A program made the translations under genes and the position numbers. From NCBI GenBank assembly GCA_963708095.1, contig OY970182.1, forward strand, positions 2,170,001 through 2,234,000: DNA of 64,000 nucleotides. The letters are read 5' to 3'. Source of the DNA: JAJZVS01 sp963708095. GTDB taxonomy: Bacteria; Pseudomonadota; Alphaproteobacteria; Acetobacterales; Acetobacteraceae. Numbering within the stretch: the stretch's first letter is position 1; every line of letters starts with the position of its first letter. Under the pieces are notes generated by a model. The model worked only from the letters and a program-made list of their open reading frames with translations, did no database searches and was not told where the DNA came from. Below are positions 43,771-51,420 of this stretch, piece after piece.

Positions 43771-44639
43771 GCCACGCCACCGACACCGAAGCCGCCTGCT
43801 GCGCCGCCCCGCCGGAGCCCGCATGCTGCGGCACGCCCGCTACCGAGGACGCGATCAAATCCCTGGTCCGCGCCCGCTACGGCGGCATCGCCGCCGGCAC
43901 CGGTGCGGCCTGCTGCGGCGGCGATGCGGGCAAGTCCGCGCAGATGGGCTACGCGCCGGAGGACCTCGCCGCGGTGCCCGAAGGCGCCAATCTCGGGCTC
44001 GGCTGCGGCAATCCGCAGGCGATCGCCGCACTGCGCCCGGGGGAGGTGGTGATCGACCTCGGCTCGGGTGCAGGCTTCGACTGCCTGCTCGCCGCCCGCG
44101 CCGTCGGCCCGGCAGGGCAGGTGATTGGCGTCGACATGACGCACGAGATGCTGGCCAAGGCGCGCGCCAACGCGGCCAGGCTCGGGCAAGCGAACGCATC
44201 GTTCCGCCTCGGCGAGATCGAGCACCTGCCGGTCGCCGACAACACCGCCGACGTGATCCTGTCCAACTGCGTGATCAACCTGGTGCCCGACAAGGCGCAG
44301 GTGTTCCGCGAGGCGTTCCGGGTGCTGAAGCCCGGCGGGCGGCTCGCCATTTCCGACGTGGTGAACATGGCCCCTCTGCCCGACGCGCTCGCCGCCGATC
44401 CCGCCCTGCTCTGCGGCTGCGTGTCCGGCGCGGCGCCGATGGACGCGATCGAGGGCTGGCTGCGCGCGGCCGGCTTCGCCGCCATCGCAGTCACGCCGAA
44501 GCCCGAAAGCCGCGACCTGATCGCCACCTGGGCGCCGGGCAGCGGGATCGAAGACTACGTCGTCTCCGCCGCGATCGAGGCACGCAAGCCCGGTCCGCAT
44601 GACGCCGGCGGTCGCAGCACGACGGGTTGCTGCACGTAA
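43767..44639 (+). CDS. arsM: Arsenite S-adenosylmethionine methyltransferase ArsM
   Basis: 290 aa. SAM motif I VIDLGSGAGFDCLLAAR, then VIGVDMTHEMLAKARANA. The three conserved arsenic-binding cysteines are in LGLGCGNP, ILSNCVINLV and LCGCVSGA. The N-terminus is unusually Cys-rich (AACCAAPPEPACCG and AACCGGD), and the C-terminus ends GCCT, which may help to collect As(III). ArsM turns arsenite into methylated, partly volatile species. Translationally coupled to the first arsR. Confidence 0.95.
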   Translation: MSHATDTEAACCAAPPEPACCGTPATEDAIKSLVRARYGGIAAGTGAACCGGDAGKSAQMGYAPEDLAAVPEGANLGLGCGNPQAIAALRPGEVVIDLGSGAGFDCLLAARAVGPAGQVIGVDMTHEMLAKARANAARLGQANASFRLGEIEHLPVADNTADVILSNCVINLVPDKAQVFREAFRVLKPGGRLAISDVVNMAPLPDALAADPALLCGCVSGAAPMDAIEGWLRAAGFAAIAVTPKPESRDLIATWAPGSGIEDYVVSAAIEARKPGPHDAGGRSTTGCCT

Positions 44640-44811
44640 GCTGTCGCGTCGGGCGTCGCCGGCAGCGCGGCGGGATCTCACGTCCGTCACTTTCTGCGCC
44701 GACCGCGGGGCGACGAGTTCAACGCGCCCCGCGCTCCGTGCTGCTTCGGCGGGATGACAACGCAGGCACTGCCGAAGGGGCCGGATGGCGCGAACCGCGC
44801 CGGGAAAACGC

Positions 44812-44844
44812 TTGCGCTCTCCAATATTTCTGTCATACTGGAAA
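44812..44844 (+). promoter_or_regulatory. Promoter and operator of the arsR::arsC operon
   Basis: TTGCGC (44812-44817), 16-base spacer and CATACT (44834-44839). The predicted start site is the A of ATG 44846, again leaderless. The inverted repeat TTTC-N10-GAAA (44827-44844) overlaps the -10, with the same 4-10-4 geometry as at the first arsR. Confidence 0.55.
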
Positions 44845-44845
44845 C

Positions 44846-45709
44846 ATGGAATCTTTGGAAGCCGCAGCCGCCTTCGCCGCCCTCTCCGTGGAGACACGGC
44901 TCAACCTGGTGCGCCTGCTCATGGCGGAAGGGGCCAAGGGGCTCCCGGCCGGTGATCTCGCCGCCCGGCTGGGGTTGCCGCCCTCCACGACCTCCTTCCA
45001 CCTGGCCGCGCTGGAGCGCGCCGGGCTGACCCAGGCAACACGCCAGGGCCGCCAGATCATCCATGCCGTGCGGATTGCCGGCGTTCGGCAATTGCTCGCG
45101 TTCCTGACCGAAACCTGCTGCGGCGGCCGGCCCGAACTGTGCGGCGACATCGCCCGCCTGCTTCCCCCCTTCCCTGACGAGGACCGAGGCATGACCCCCG
45201 CCTTCAACGTTCTCTTCCTGTGCCGGCACAATTCGGCCCGATCGATCATGGCCGAGGCCATCCTGAAGCGGGTCGGCGGCCATCGCTTCCGCGCCTGGTC
45301 CGCAGGCTCCGAGCCGGTTCCAGAACCCAGTCCCGAGGTGCTCGGGAAGCTGCGTGCATTCGGCCACGACACGGACGGCCTGCGCAGCAAGTCCTGGCAC
45401 GAGTTCACCGGGCCGACCGCGCCGCAGATGGATTTCGTGATCACGCTCTGCGACACGCTGGAAGGCCCGACCTGTCCCGATTTCGGCAACCTCGTGGTCA
45501 CCGGCGCCTGGCCCCTGCCCGATCCTGCCAAGTTCACCGGCAGCGCACTGGAGCGGACGGCCCTGCTGAACGAGCTATATGCGGGGCTGGAGCGGCGCCT
45601 CGGGATTTTCGTCGCCTTGCCGTTCGCCTCGCTCGACCGGATGGCGCTGAAGCGGCGGCTGGATGACATCGGCGGCGGCCGGGACCTGGTCCCGGCGGGA
45701 GGCCGCTGA
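44846..45709 (+). CDS. Fused ArsR repressor and LMW-phosphatase-type arsenate reductase
   Basis: 287 aa. Residues 1-105 form an ArsR repressor with HTH (AARLGLPPSTTSFHLAALER) and metalloid Cys91, Cys92 and Cys99 (TCCGGRPELC). Residues 118-285 form an arsenate reductase of the low-molecular-weight phosphatase type: LFLCRHNSARSIMAEAIL with the C-x5-R loop Cys126-Arg132, SAGSEPVPEPSPEVLGKL, and the late acidic LPDPAKF. One protein therefore senses arsenite and makes it from arsenate. The GAPDH gene starts two bases downstream. The fusion is continuous with no stop or frameshift between the domains. Confidence 0.93.
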   Translation: MESLEAAAAFAALSVETRLNLVRLLMAEGAKGLPAGDLAARLGLPPSTTSFHLAALERAGLTQATRQGRQIIHAVRIAGVRQLLAFLTETCCGGRPELCGDIARLLPPFPDEDRGMTPAFNVLFLCRHNSARSIMAEAILKRVGGHRFRAWSAGSEPVPEPSPEVLGKLRAFGHDTDGLRSKSWHEFTGPTAPQMDFVITLCDTLEGPTCPDFGNLVVTGAWPLPDPAKFTGSALERTALLNELYAGLERRLGIFVALPFASLDRMALKRRLDDIGGGRDLVPAGGR

Positions 45710-45711
45710 TC

Positions 45712-46755
45712 ATGCGGGTGGGCATCAACGGCATGGGGCGGATTGGTCGCCTTGCGCTGCGTGCGGCCCTGGGAGGGATATACCGGCCGGATGACGACCC
45801 TCGTGCGGTCGGCCGTCTCGACATCGTACACGTGAACGAAATCAGGGGCGGCGCGGCCACAACCGCCCATCTGCTGGAATTCGACAGCGTGCACGGCCGT
45901 TGGCGCGAAAGCTTGGGGGCTGAAGGCGACAGGTCGATCCACATCGGCAGCCGGCACATCGGTTTCAGTGCCGAGCCGGCGCCGGATGGGGTCGCCTGGG
46001 GCGATCTCGGCTGCGATATCGTGCTGGAATGCACCGGCAAGTTCCGCAAGATGGAGCAACTGGCTGGGTATTTCGCGCGCGGGGTGAAGCGGGTGATCGT
46101 CGCGGCGCCGGTCAAGGAGGCCGCCGCACTCAACATCGTCGTTGGCGTCAATGACGACCGCTACGACCCGCGCACGCACCGGCTGCTGACCGCAGCCTCC
46201 TGCACCACCAACTGCCTGGCGCCGGTGGTGAAGGTGCTGCACGAGGCGATCGGCATCCGTCATGGCCAGATCACCACCATCCATGATCCGACCAATACCA
46301 ACGTCGTGATCGACGCGCCGCACAGGGACCTGCGGCGGGCGCGCTCGGCGATGCTGTCGCTCGCGCCCACCACCACCGGCAGCGCCACCGCCATCGCGCT
46401 GATCTATCCCGACCTGAAGGGCAAGCTCGACGGCCATGCGGTGCGGGCGCCGGTGCTGAACGCCAGCCTGACCGATTGCGTGTTCGAGATGGCCCGCCCG
46501 GTCTCGGCCGATGCGGTCAATGCCCTGTTCCGCGACGCGGCGGCGGGGTCGCTCGCCGGCATCCTGGGGTTCGAGGCGCGTCCGCTGGTCTCCGCCGACT
46601 ACGTCAACGACCCGCGCAGCGCGATCGTCGATGGCCCGAGTACCCTGGTCACCGACGGCACCTTGCTCAAGGTCTATGCCTGGTACGACAACGAGGTCGG
46701 CTATGCGTGCCGCATGGTCGATCTCGCCAACATCGTCATGGCGCGGGGGGTCTGA
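45712..46755 (+). CDS. ArsJ-associated glyceraldehyde-3-phosphate dehydrogenase
   Basis: 347 aa GAPDH. Rossmann motif GINGMGRIGRLALRA, catalytic Cys164 in SCTTNCLAPVVKVLHEA, and the C-terminal YDNEVGYACRMVDL. In ars operons such enzymes join arsenate to glyceraldehyde-3-phosphate to give 1-arseno-3-phosphoglycerate, which ArsJ exports. It is coupled to arsJ through TGATG at 46753-46757. The location, not the sequence alone, argues for the arsenic role rather than housekeeping glycolysis. Confidence 0.93.
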   Translation: MRVGINGMGRIGRLALRAALGGIYRPDDDPRAVGRLDIVHVNEIRGGAATTAHLLEFDSVHGRWRESLGAEGDRSIHIGSRHIGFSAEPAPDGVAWGDLGCDIVLECTGKFRKMEQLAGYFARGVKRVIVAAPVKEAAALNIVVGVNDDRYDPRTHRLLTAASCTTNCLAPVVKVLHEAIGIRHGQITTIHDPTNTNVVIDAPHRDLRRARSAMLSLAPTTTGSATAIALIYPDLKGKLDGHAVRAPVLNASLTDCVFEMARPVSADAVNALFRDAAAGSLAGILGFEARPLVSADYVNDPRSAIVDGPSTLVTDGTLLKVYAWYDNEVGYACRMVDLANIVMARGV

Positions 46756-47984
46756 TGTCTTCCGGAGTCCGCAACTACGCCATCGTCACCACCGCCTATT
46801 TCTTGTTCACCATCACCGACGGCGCGCTGCGCATGCTGGTGCTGCTGCATTTCTACAGCTTCGGCTACACGCCGTTCATCCTGGCGTTCATGTTCCTGCT
46901 GTATGAGGCGGCGGGCATCTTCGCGAATGCCGGCGGCGGCTGGCTGGCGTCGCGCTACGGCATCCCGCGCATGCTCATGACGGGACAGGTCCTGCAGATC
47001 AGCGGGCTCCTCATGCTGTCGGCGCTGGATCCCGCCTGGGGCGCGGCGGCCTCTGTCGCGTGGGTGGTGATGGCGCAGGGCGTCGCCGGCGTTGCCAAGG
47101 ACCTGACCAAGACCGCGTCGAAAAGCGCGATCAAGGCTTCATCGACGCAGGACATGGGGCAGTTGTTCCGCTGGGTCGCCTGGTTCACCGGATCGAAGAA
47201 CGCCACCAAGGGCGCCGGCTTCTTCATCGGCGGCTTCCTGCTGCAGGTGGTCGGGTTCCGCCCCGCGCTATGGCTGATGGCCGGCATGCTGGCCGTCGTG
47301 CTGATCGGCGCCATGCTGCTGCTGCCGCGCACCCTGGGGAAGGCGAAGTCGTCGAAGAGCTTCCGCGAACTGTTCGCCAAGACGCGCGCCATCAACCTGA
47401 TCGCGGCGGCGCGCGTGTTCATGTTCGGCTCGCGCGACGTGTGGTTCGTCGTCGGGCTGCCGGTGTACCTCTACGGATTCGGCTGGCAGTACATGCAGGT
47501 AGCGGGCTTCGTCGCCGCCTGGACCATCGGTTATGGCGCGGTGCAGGCGCTGGCCCCCATGGTGGTCACGCGCAGCCGCGACGGGCTGAGCCGGGAGGTC
47601 CCCGCGGCGCGGCTGTGGGGCGGCATCCTGACGGTCATTCCGGTGGCGCTCGCTTTGCTGCTGGCCGTGCCGGGCATGCCGCGGCCCGACCTGATCCTGG
47701 TGGTCGGGCTGCTGGTGTTCGGCTTCGCCTTTGCGGTCATCTCCTCGCTGCATTCCTACCTGATCCTTGCCTATGCGGGGTCGGAGAAGGCGGCCGAGGA
47801 CGTCGGCTTCTATTATGCCGCCAATGCGGCCGGCCGGCTGATGGGAATCATGCTGTCGGGCGTTCTGACCGAGGCCGGCGGCATGCAGGCGTGCCTGTGG
47901 GGATCAGCGGTCATGCTGGCGATCTGCCTGGCGATCACCTTGCTGCTGCCTTCCGGTGCGGCGGCGCGGCGGGTGGCGGCATGA
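46755..47984 (+). CDS. arsJ: Organoarsenical (1-arseno-3-phosphoglycerate) efflux MFS transporter ArsJ
   Basis: 409 aa, about eleven or twelve membrane helices, starting NYAIVTTAYFLFTITDGALR, a hallmark of ArsJ. Other family features are GVAGVAKDLTKTASKSAIK, then QLFRWVAWFTGSKNATKGAG and RVFMFGSRDVWFVVGLPVYL. ArsJ expels the unstable arseno-sugar made by the adjacent GAPDH, which then breaks down outside to arsenate. Overlaps the GAPDH gene by one base and the acr3 gene by four. Confidence 0.94.
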   Translation: MSSGVRNYAIVTTAYFLFTITDGALRMLVLLHFYSFGYTPFILAFMFLLYEAAGIFANAGGGWLASRYGIPRMLMTGQVLQISGLLMLSALDPAWGAAASVAWVVMAQGVAGVAKDLTKTASKSAIKASSTQDMGQLFRWVAWFTGSKNATKGAGFFIGGFLLQVVGFRPALWLMAGMLAVVLIGAMLLLPRTLGKAKSSKSFRELFAKTRAINLIAAARVFMFGSRDVWFVVGLPVYLYGFGWQYMQVAGFVAAWTIGYGAVQALAPMVVTRSRDGLSREVPAARLWGGILTVIPVALALLLAVPGMPRPDLILVVGLLVFGFAFAVISSLHSYLILAYAGSEKAAEDVGFYYAANAAGRLMGIMLSGVLTEAGGMQACLWGSAVMLAICLAITLLLPSGAAARRVAA

Positions 47985-49081
47985 GCACGAGCAGGGCCGC
48001 TGCCACGGGCGCCGGCGCACCAGCCCGTGAGCCGGCCATGAGCGTGTTCGAACGCTTCCTGACCGTCTGGGTCGCGCTCTGCATCATCGCCGGCATCACG
48101 CTCGGGCAGATGATGCCGGGCCCGTTCCGCGTGATCGGCGACGCGACGGTGGCACAGGTCAATCTCCCCGTCGCGGTGCTGATCTGGCTGATGATCATCC
48201 CGATGCTGCTGAAGATCGATCCCTGGGCGTTACGCGAGGTCGGGCGGCACTGGCGCGGCGCCGCGACCACGGTGGGCGTAAACTGGCTGGTGAAACCATT
48301 CTCCATGGCGCTGCTTGGCTGGCTGTTCATCGATCACCTGTTCCGCGCCTGGCTGCCGGCGGCGCAGATCGACAGCTACATCGCCGGGCTGATCCTGCTC
48401 GCCGCCGCGCCCTGCACGGCGATGGTGTTCGTCTGGTCGAACCTGGTGGACGGGGAGCCGCATTTCACGCTCAGTCAGGTGGCGCTGAACGATACGATCA
48501 TGGTGGTGGCGTTTGCGCCGATCGTCGGCCTGCTGCTCGGGCTGTCGTCCATCACCGTGCCGTGGAACACGCTGCTGGCCTCGGTCGTGCTGTATATCGT
48601 GGTGCCGGTGGTCGCGGCGCAGGTCTGGCGGCGGGCGCTGCTGCGCTCCGGCGGCGGAGCCGCGGCACTGGGGCGAACCTTGCGGCTGCTGGGGCCGGTT
48701 TCGCTCGTGGCGCTGCTCGCAACGCTGGTGATCCTGTTCGGGCTGCAGGGGCGGCAGATCGTGGCGCAGCCGCTGGTGATCCTGCTGCTCGCGATCCCGA
48801 TCATCGTGCAGGTCTATTTCAATTCGTCGCTGGCCTATCTGGCGAACCGGGCGGTGGGCACGGAATGGTGCGTGGCGGGGCCGTCGGCGCTGATCGGGGC
48901 TTCGAATTTCTTCGAGCTGGCGGTGGCGGCGGCGATCGCGCTGTTCGGCTTCCAGTCCGGCGCGGCGCTGGCGACGGTGGTGGGCGTGCTGGTGGAGGTG
49001 CCGGTGATGCTGTCAGTGGTGCGCATCGTGCGCGCGAGCCGGGGATGGTACGAGCGGGGCGCGGCACGACATTTGGGGTGA
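47981..49081 (+). CDS. acr3: ACR3 family arsenite efflux transporter
   Basis: 366 aa with ten membrane helices. The family's functional Cys is in AAAPCTAMVFVWSNL, and the second conserved stretch is GPSALIGASNFFELAVAAAI. ACR3 exports As(III), completing the reductase route of the fused ArsR-ArsC. ATG 47981 overlaps the arsJ stop (ATGA). The N-terminal 20 residues are Ala-rich and precede an internal Met (MSVFERFLTVW) that could be an alternative start. Last gene of the operon; the IS630 element begins 130 bases downstream. Confidence 0.94.
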   Translation: MSTSRAAATGAGAPAREPAMSVFERFLTVWVALCIIAGITLGQMMPGPFRVIGDATVAQVNLPVAVLIWLMIIPMLLKIDPWALREVGRHWRGAATTVGVNWLVKPFSMALLGWLFIDHLFRAWLPAAQIDSYIAGLILLAAAPCTAMVFVWSNLVDGEPHFTLSQVALNDTIMVVAFAPIVGLLLGLSSITVPWNTLLASVVLYIVVPVVAAQVWRRALLRSGGGAAALGRTLRLLGPVSLVALLATLVILFGLQGRQIVAQPLVILLLAIPIIVQVYFNSSLAYLANRAVGTEWCVAGPSALIGASNFFELAVAAAIALFGFQSGAALATVVGVLVEVPVMLSVVRIVRASRGWYERGAARHLG

Positions 49082-49230
49082 CGACGCCGCACACGCGGGA
49101 GCGGCAATCTTTGAAACAAATGGCTTACCGACGCCGACGATGATGCGTACTTATGTCTACGCCATACCACTCTGAGCAAATGTCATCAGTGGACAGGAAG
49201 ACAGCCGCAGCTAGTACCTCGACACATTGA

Positions 49231-50479
49231 TTATGACTCTTTGGCGGTACCGGGATAGGTACGGGCCAACTTGTTACGTGTGCGCTCGGTGGTGAACATC
49301 CATTTGATACCAGCGGCCCCGGCCGATGACTCGTCCGGCGTCCACCTGGCCGCTGGTATGTCCTTGATTTTGCGCATCGCCGCCCCGCCAACCCCATGCG
49401 CGATACCGGCCGGCCGAAGAGGCCGCCGGTATGATACGCGCGCCGGATGCGTTGCGCTGGCGCTGCCACGCCGCCACCTCGGAGACCAGGCGTTCGCGCT
49501 CCCCGATGCGCCGGCCGAGGCACTGGCCGCGCAAGACGCCAATCTCGATCTCCACCATGTTCAGCCAGCTGGCGTGTTTGGGCGTGTAGTGAAACTCCAG
49601 CCGTTGCAGAATGCGATGCGCCTCTGGTGCCGGGAAGGTTTCGTACAAGGCACCGGCGGTGTGCGTTGAGAGATTGCCCAGCACCACCCGCGTGAGATCG
49701 GCCTCAGGATAATGGACATCGACCAAATCGCGCATGCAGTGAGCAAAGTCGCGCGCGGTGCGATGGTCGGTCACCTTCACATGCCGCCATGGGCGATGGG
49801 CATCAAGGGATACGAACAGATTGACCGTGCCGTTGCGTCGATATTCGCAATCGTAGCGTTCTGGCTGACCCGGCTCGCCGGGGATTGGCTCGCGCACCTC
49901 ACCGATCAGTTGGGTCGGGCTTTCATCGAAGCACACGACCGGGCGCTTCGGGTCTGGTTCCTCAGCATAGAGGTCAAGCACGTCCTCCATGCGGGCCACG
50001 TAGGTGCCATCCACTTGCGGAATGCACCACATGTCCTTTTGCCGTGGCTTCAACTCGTTCTCGGCCAGGCGCCGGCGCACCGTCTCGCTCGACAGGTCTT
50101 CGTGCCCGGTCAGCTTCACCATCTCGCCTGCCAGCAGGTTGAGGGTCCAACGTTTGCGTCCCTCGGGCGGTCGTGTGCAGGCGGTCGCTGTCAGCAGCGC
50201 TTCTTCCTTACCGGTTAGTTTGCGCACCGCGCCTGGACGCGCTTCTTCGTTGAGCGCGAACTCCAGATTGCCTTCCACAAAGCGCCGCTTGGTCCGGTGG
50301 ACAGTGGAACCACCGACCCCGACGCTGGTCGCGATCACCTCATCGCTGACACCAGCGTCGGCCGCCAGCGGGATCTGTGCCCGCTTCAGTCGACGCACCG
50401 CGTGCTTGCCACCACTCAGCAAGGCGGTGAGCTGTTCGCGCTCCGCTTGGCCCAGCTCCACCCGATACCGTACATTCAT
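49231..50479 (-). pseudogene. IS630-family transposase, disrupted and with a catalytic Asp lost
   Basis: From ATG 50479 the frame follows an IS630 DDE transposase: N-terminal HTH (SDEVIATSVGVGGSTVHRTK), first Asp in VVCFDESPTQL, HYTPKHASWLNMVEIEIGVL with the final Glu. The second catalytic position reads VVLGNLSTHT, with Gly268 where the family has Asp. At RQRNASGARI the frame is broken by a 127-base net insertion; the true ending (KWMFTTERTRNKLARTY to TKES) continues in another frame down to the TAA at 49231-49233. Either defect would inactivate the enzyme. Confidence 0.88.
49306..49437. repeat. Small structured insertion (about 122 nt) flanked by GATAC direct repeats
   Basis: Inside the IS630 transposase gene the codon for Ile is followed by foreign DNA. 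GATAC stands at both edges (49306-49310 and 49433-49437). Between them are three dyads: TACCAGCGGCC...GGCCGCTGGTA, GCGCAT...ATGCGC and ATACCGGC...GCCGGTAT. The outer ends match as inverted repeats (ATACC-A/G-GCGGCC). No coding potential is evident. It looks like a MITE- or REP-doublet-like mobile RNA/DNA structure. Confidence 0.65.
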
Positions 50480-50507
50480 CGATGTTCCCCCGTTGCCGAG
50501 GGTCGAG

Positions 50508-50808
50508 ATGAATCCAGGCTGCCGCGATTCGCCCAGCTTCACGACCAGGCAGGGACAGTACCTCGCCTTCATCCATGCCTACACCCTGGTGCTCGGGGCG
50601 GCCACCGGCCGAGGCAGACATGCAGCGGTTCTTTCGCGTCACTCCGCCAGCGGTTCACCAGATGGTCGTGTCGCTCGAAAAGGCGGGGTTGATCGCACGT
50701 CAGCCGGGTGTAGCACGCAGCATCGCGGTGCTGGTCGACCGCAAGGCCCTGCCAGAGCTGGCCGCTTCGCAAGATCAGCCGGTCAAAACCACTGTGTCGA
50801 GGTACTAG
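50508..50808 (+). pseudogene. IS630 accessory HTH protein gene, frameshifted
   Basis: ATG 50508 reads ...RQGQYLAFIHAYTLVLG; the next family residues (RPPAEADMQRFFRVTPPAV, then HQMVVSLEKAGLIARQPGVA) are in the next frame. The run GGGG near 50595 has one G too many for the expected ctc-ggg-cgg-cca. The protein would be a LexA/MarR-like winged HTH often found beside this type of IS630 transposase. Its TAG stop lies in the terminal repeat and target TA of the IS. Confidence 0.75.
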
Positions 50809-51125
50809 CCGAGAAAGAGCAGCATCTGATTTCCGAGCGGACCCGCGCCGCACTGGCGCAGAAAAAGGCGCAGGGGGTTGTGCTCGGCAACCGCACCAAT
50901 CTCGCCGACGCAGGCGCCAAGGGTGTGGACGCCAACCGGGCGGCGGCGGACGCATTTGCAGCCAACGTGCTGCCGATCGTCCGGCAGATCGAGACAAGCG
51001 GCGTGAAGGGGCATCGGGCTATCGCGGCGGCGCTGAACGCCCGCGAGGTGCGGACGGCGCGGGGCGGGGACTGGCACGCCACCACGGTGCGGAACCTGCT
51101 GGCGCGGGGCGACGCGGCGATCTGA
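50808..51125 (+). pseudogene. Serine recombinase (resolvase family), C-terminal fragment
   Basis: About 105 codons reading in frame from the IS630 end: AEKEQHLISERTRAALAQKK, then AQGVVLGNRTNLADAGAKGV, RAIAAALNAREVRTARGGDW and HATTVRNLLARG. This is the long helix and recombinase end of a small serine recombinase. The catalytic N-terminal domain should lie left of the IS630 element, but no YxRVS motif is seen at 49082-49211, so it has been deleted or is too decayed. The IS inserted at or after that loss. Confidence 0.8.
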
Positions 51126-51214
51126 CCGCCGAGCGGTTCCGCCGCTTCCTGCTAGCCCGGTGCTAGCCCGGCAATCCGCGTTTGGGACGGACTTCCCGCA
51201 ACTGACTGAAAAAA

Positions 51215-51262
51215 TGGTGGGCGCGACAGGGATCGAACCTGTGACCCCTACCGTGTCAAGGT
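51215..51262 (-). other. Attachment site: 48-nt 3' part of a tRNA-Val(GAC) gene
   Basis: Read on the minus strand this is ACCTTGACACGGTAGGGG, then TCACAGGTTCGATCCCTGTC and GCGCCCACCA: the anticodon loop with GAC, variable loop, T arm, 3' acceptor strand and CCA of tRNA-Val. The 5' half is absent and replaced by unrelated DNA to the right. A T-run follows CCA on that strand (terminator-like), so the left side is the old host DNA. With the integrase 159 bases away this is the left att site of the element occupying the rest of the window. Confidence 0.8.
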
Positions 51263-51420
51263 CATTCCGGGGGTTTGCGGGGGCGATAGCTAGCTTGCGC
51301 TGGTTTGAGAGATACCCTGTACAGGCTCGCTTTTTCCTTGCCGACCCTTACTCTAGTTTGCTACGGTTTGCGTCGTTCTGCTAGCTATGTGCTAGCTATG
51401 AAGTAACCGGAGCGTATCGA

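Larger units (their letters stand above)
49214..50805 (-). mobile_element. IS630-family insertion sequence, inactive
   Basis: Inverted ends GTACCTCGACACA (from 49214) and TGTGTCGAGGTAC (to 50805), with partial similarity further inward, are flanked by TA at 49212-49213 and 50806-50807, the TA target duplication of IS630. Inside are a transposase gene on the minus strand and a small divergent HTH gene, a known companion in this IS group. Both are damaged. The right side reads directly into a serine-recombinase 3' end. Confidence 0.88.

Noticed and set aside
51215..51290. Complete tRNA-Val gene on the minus strand
   Set aside because: The D arm, 5' acceptor strand and 5' half of the anticodon stem are missing; only the 3' 48 bases match, so it is an attachment-site copy.
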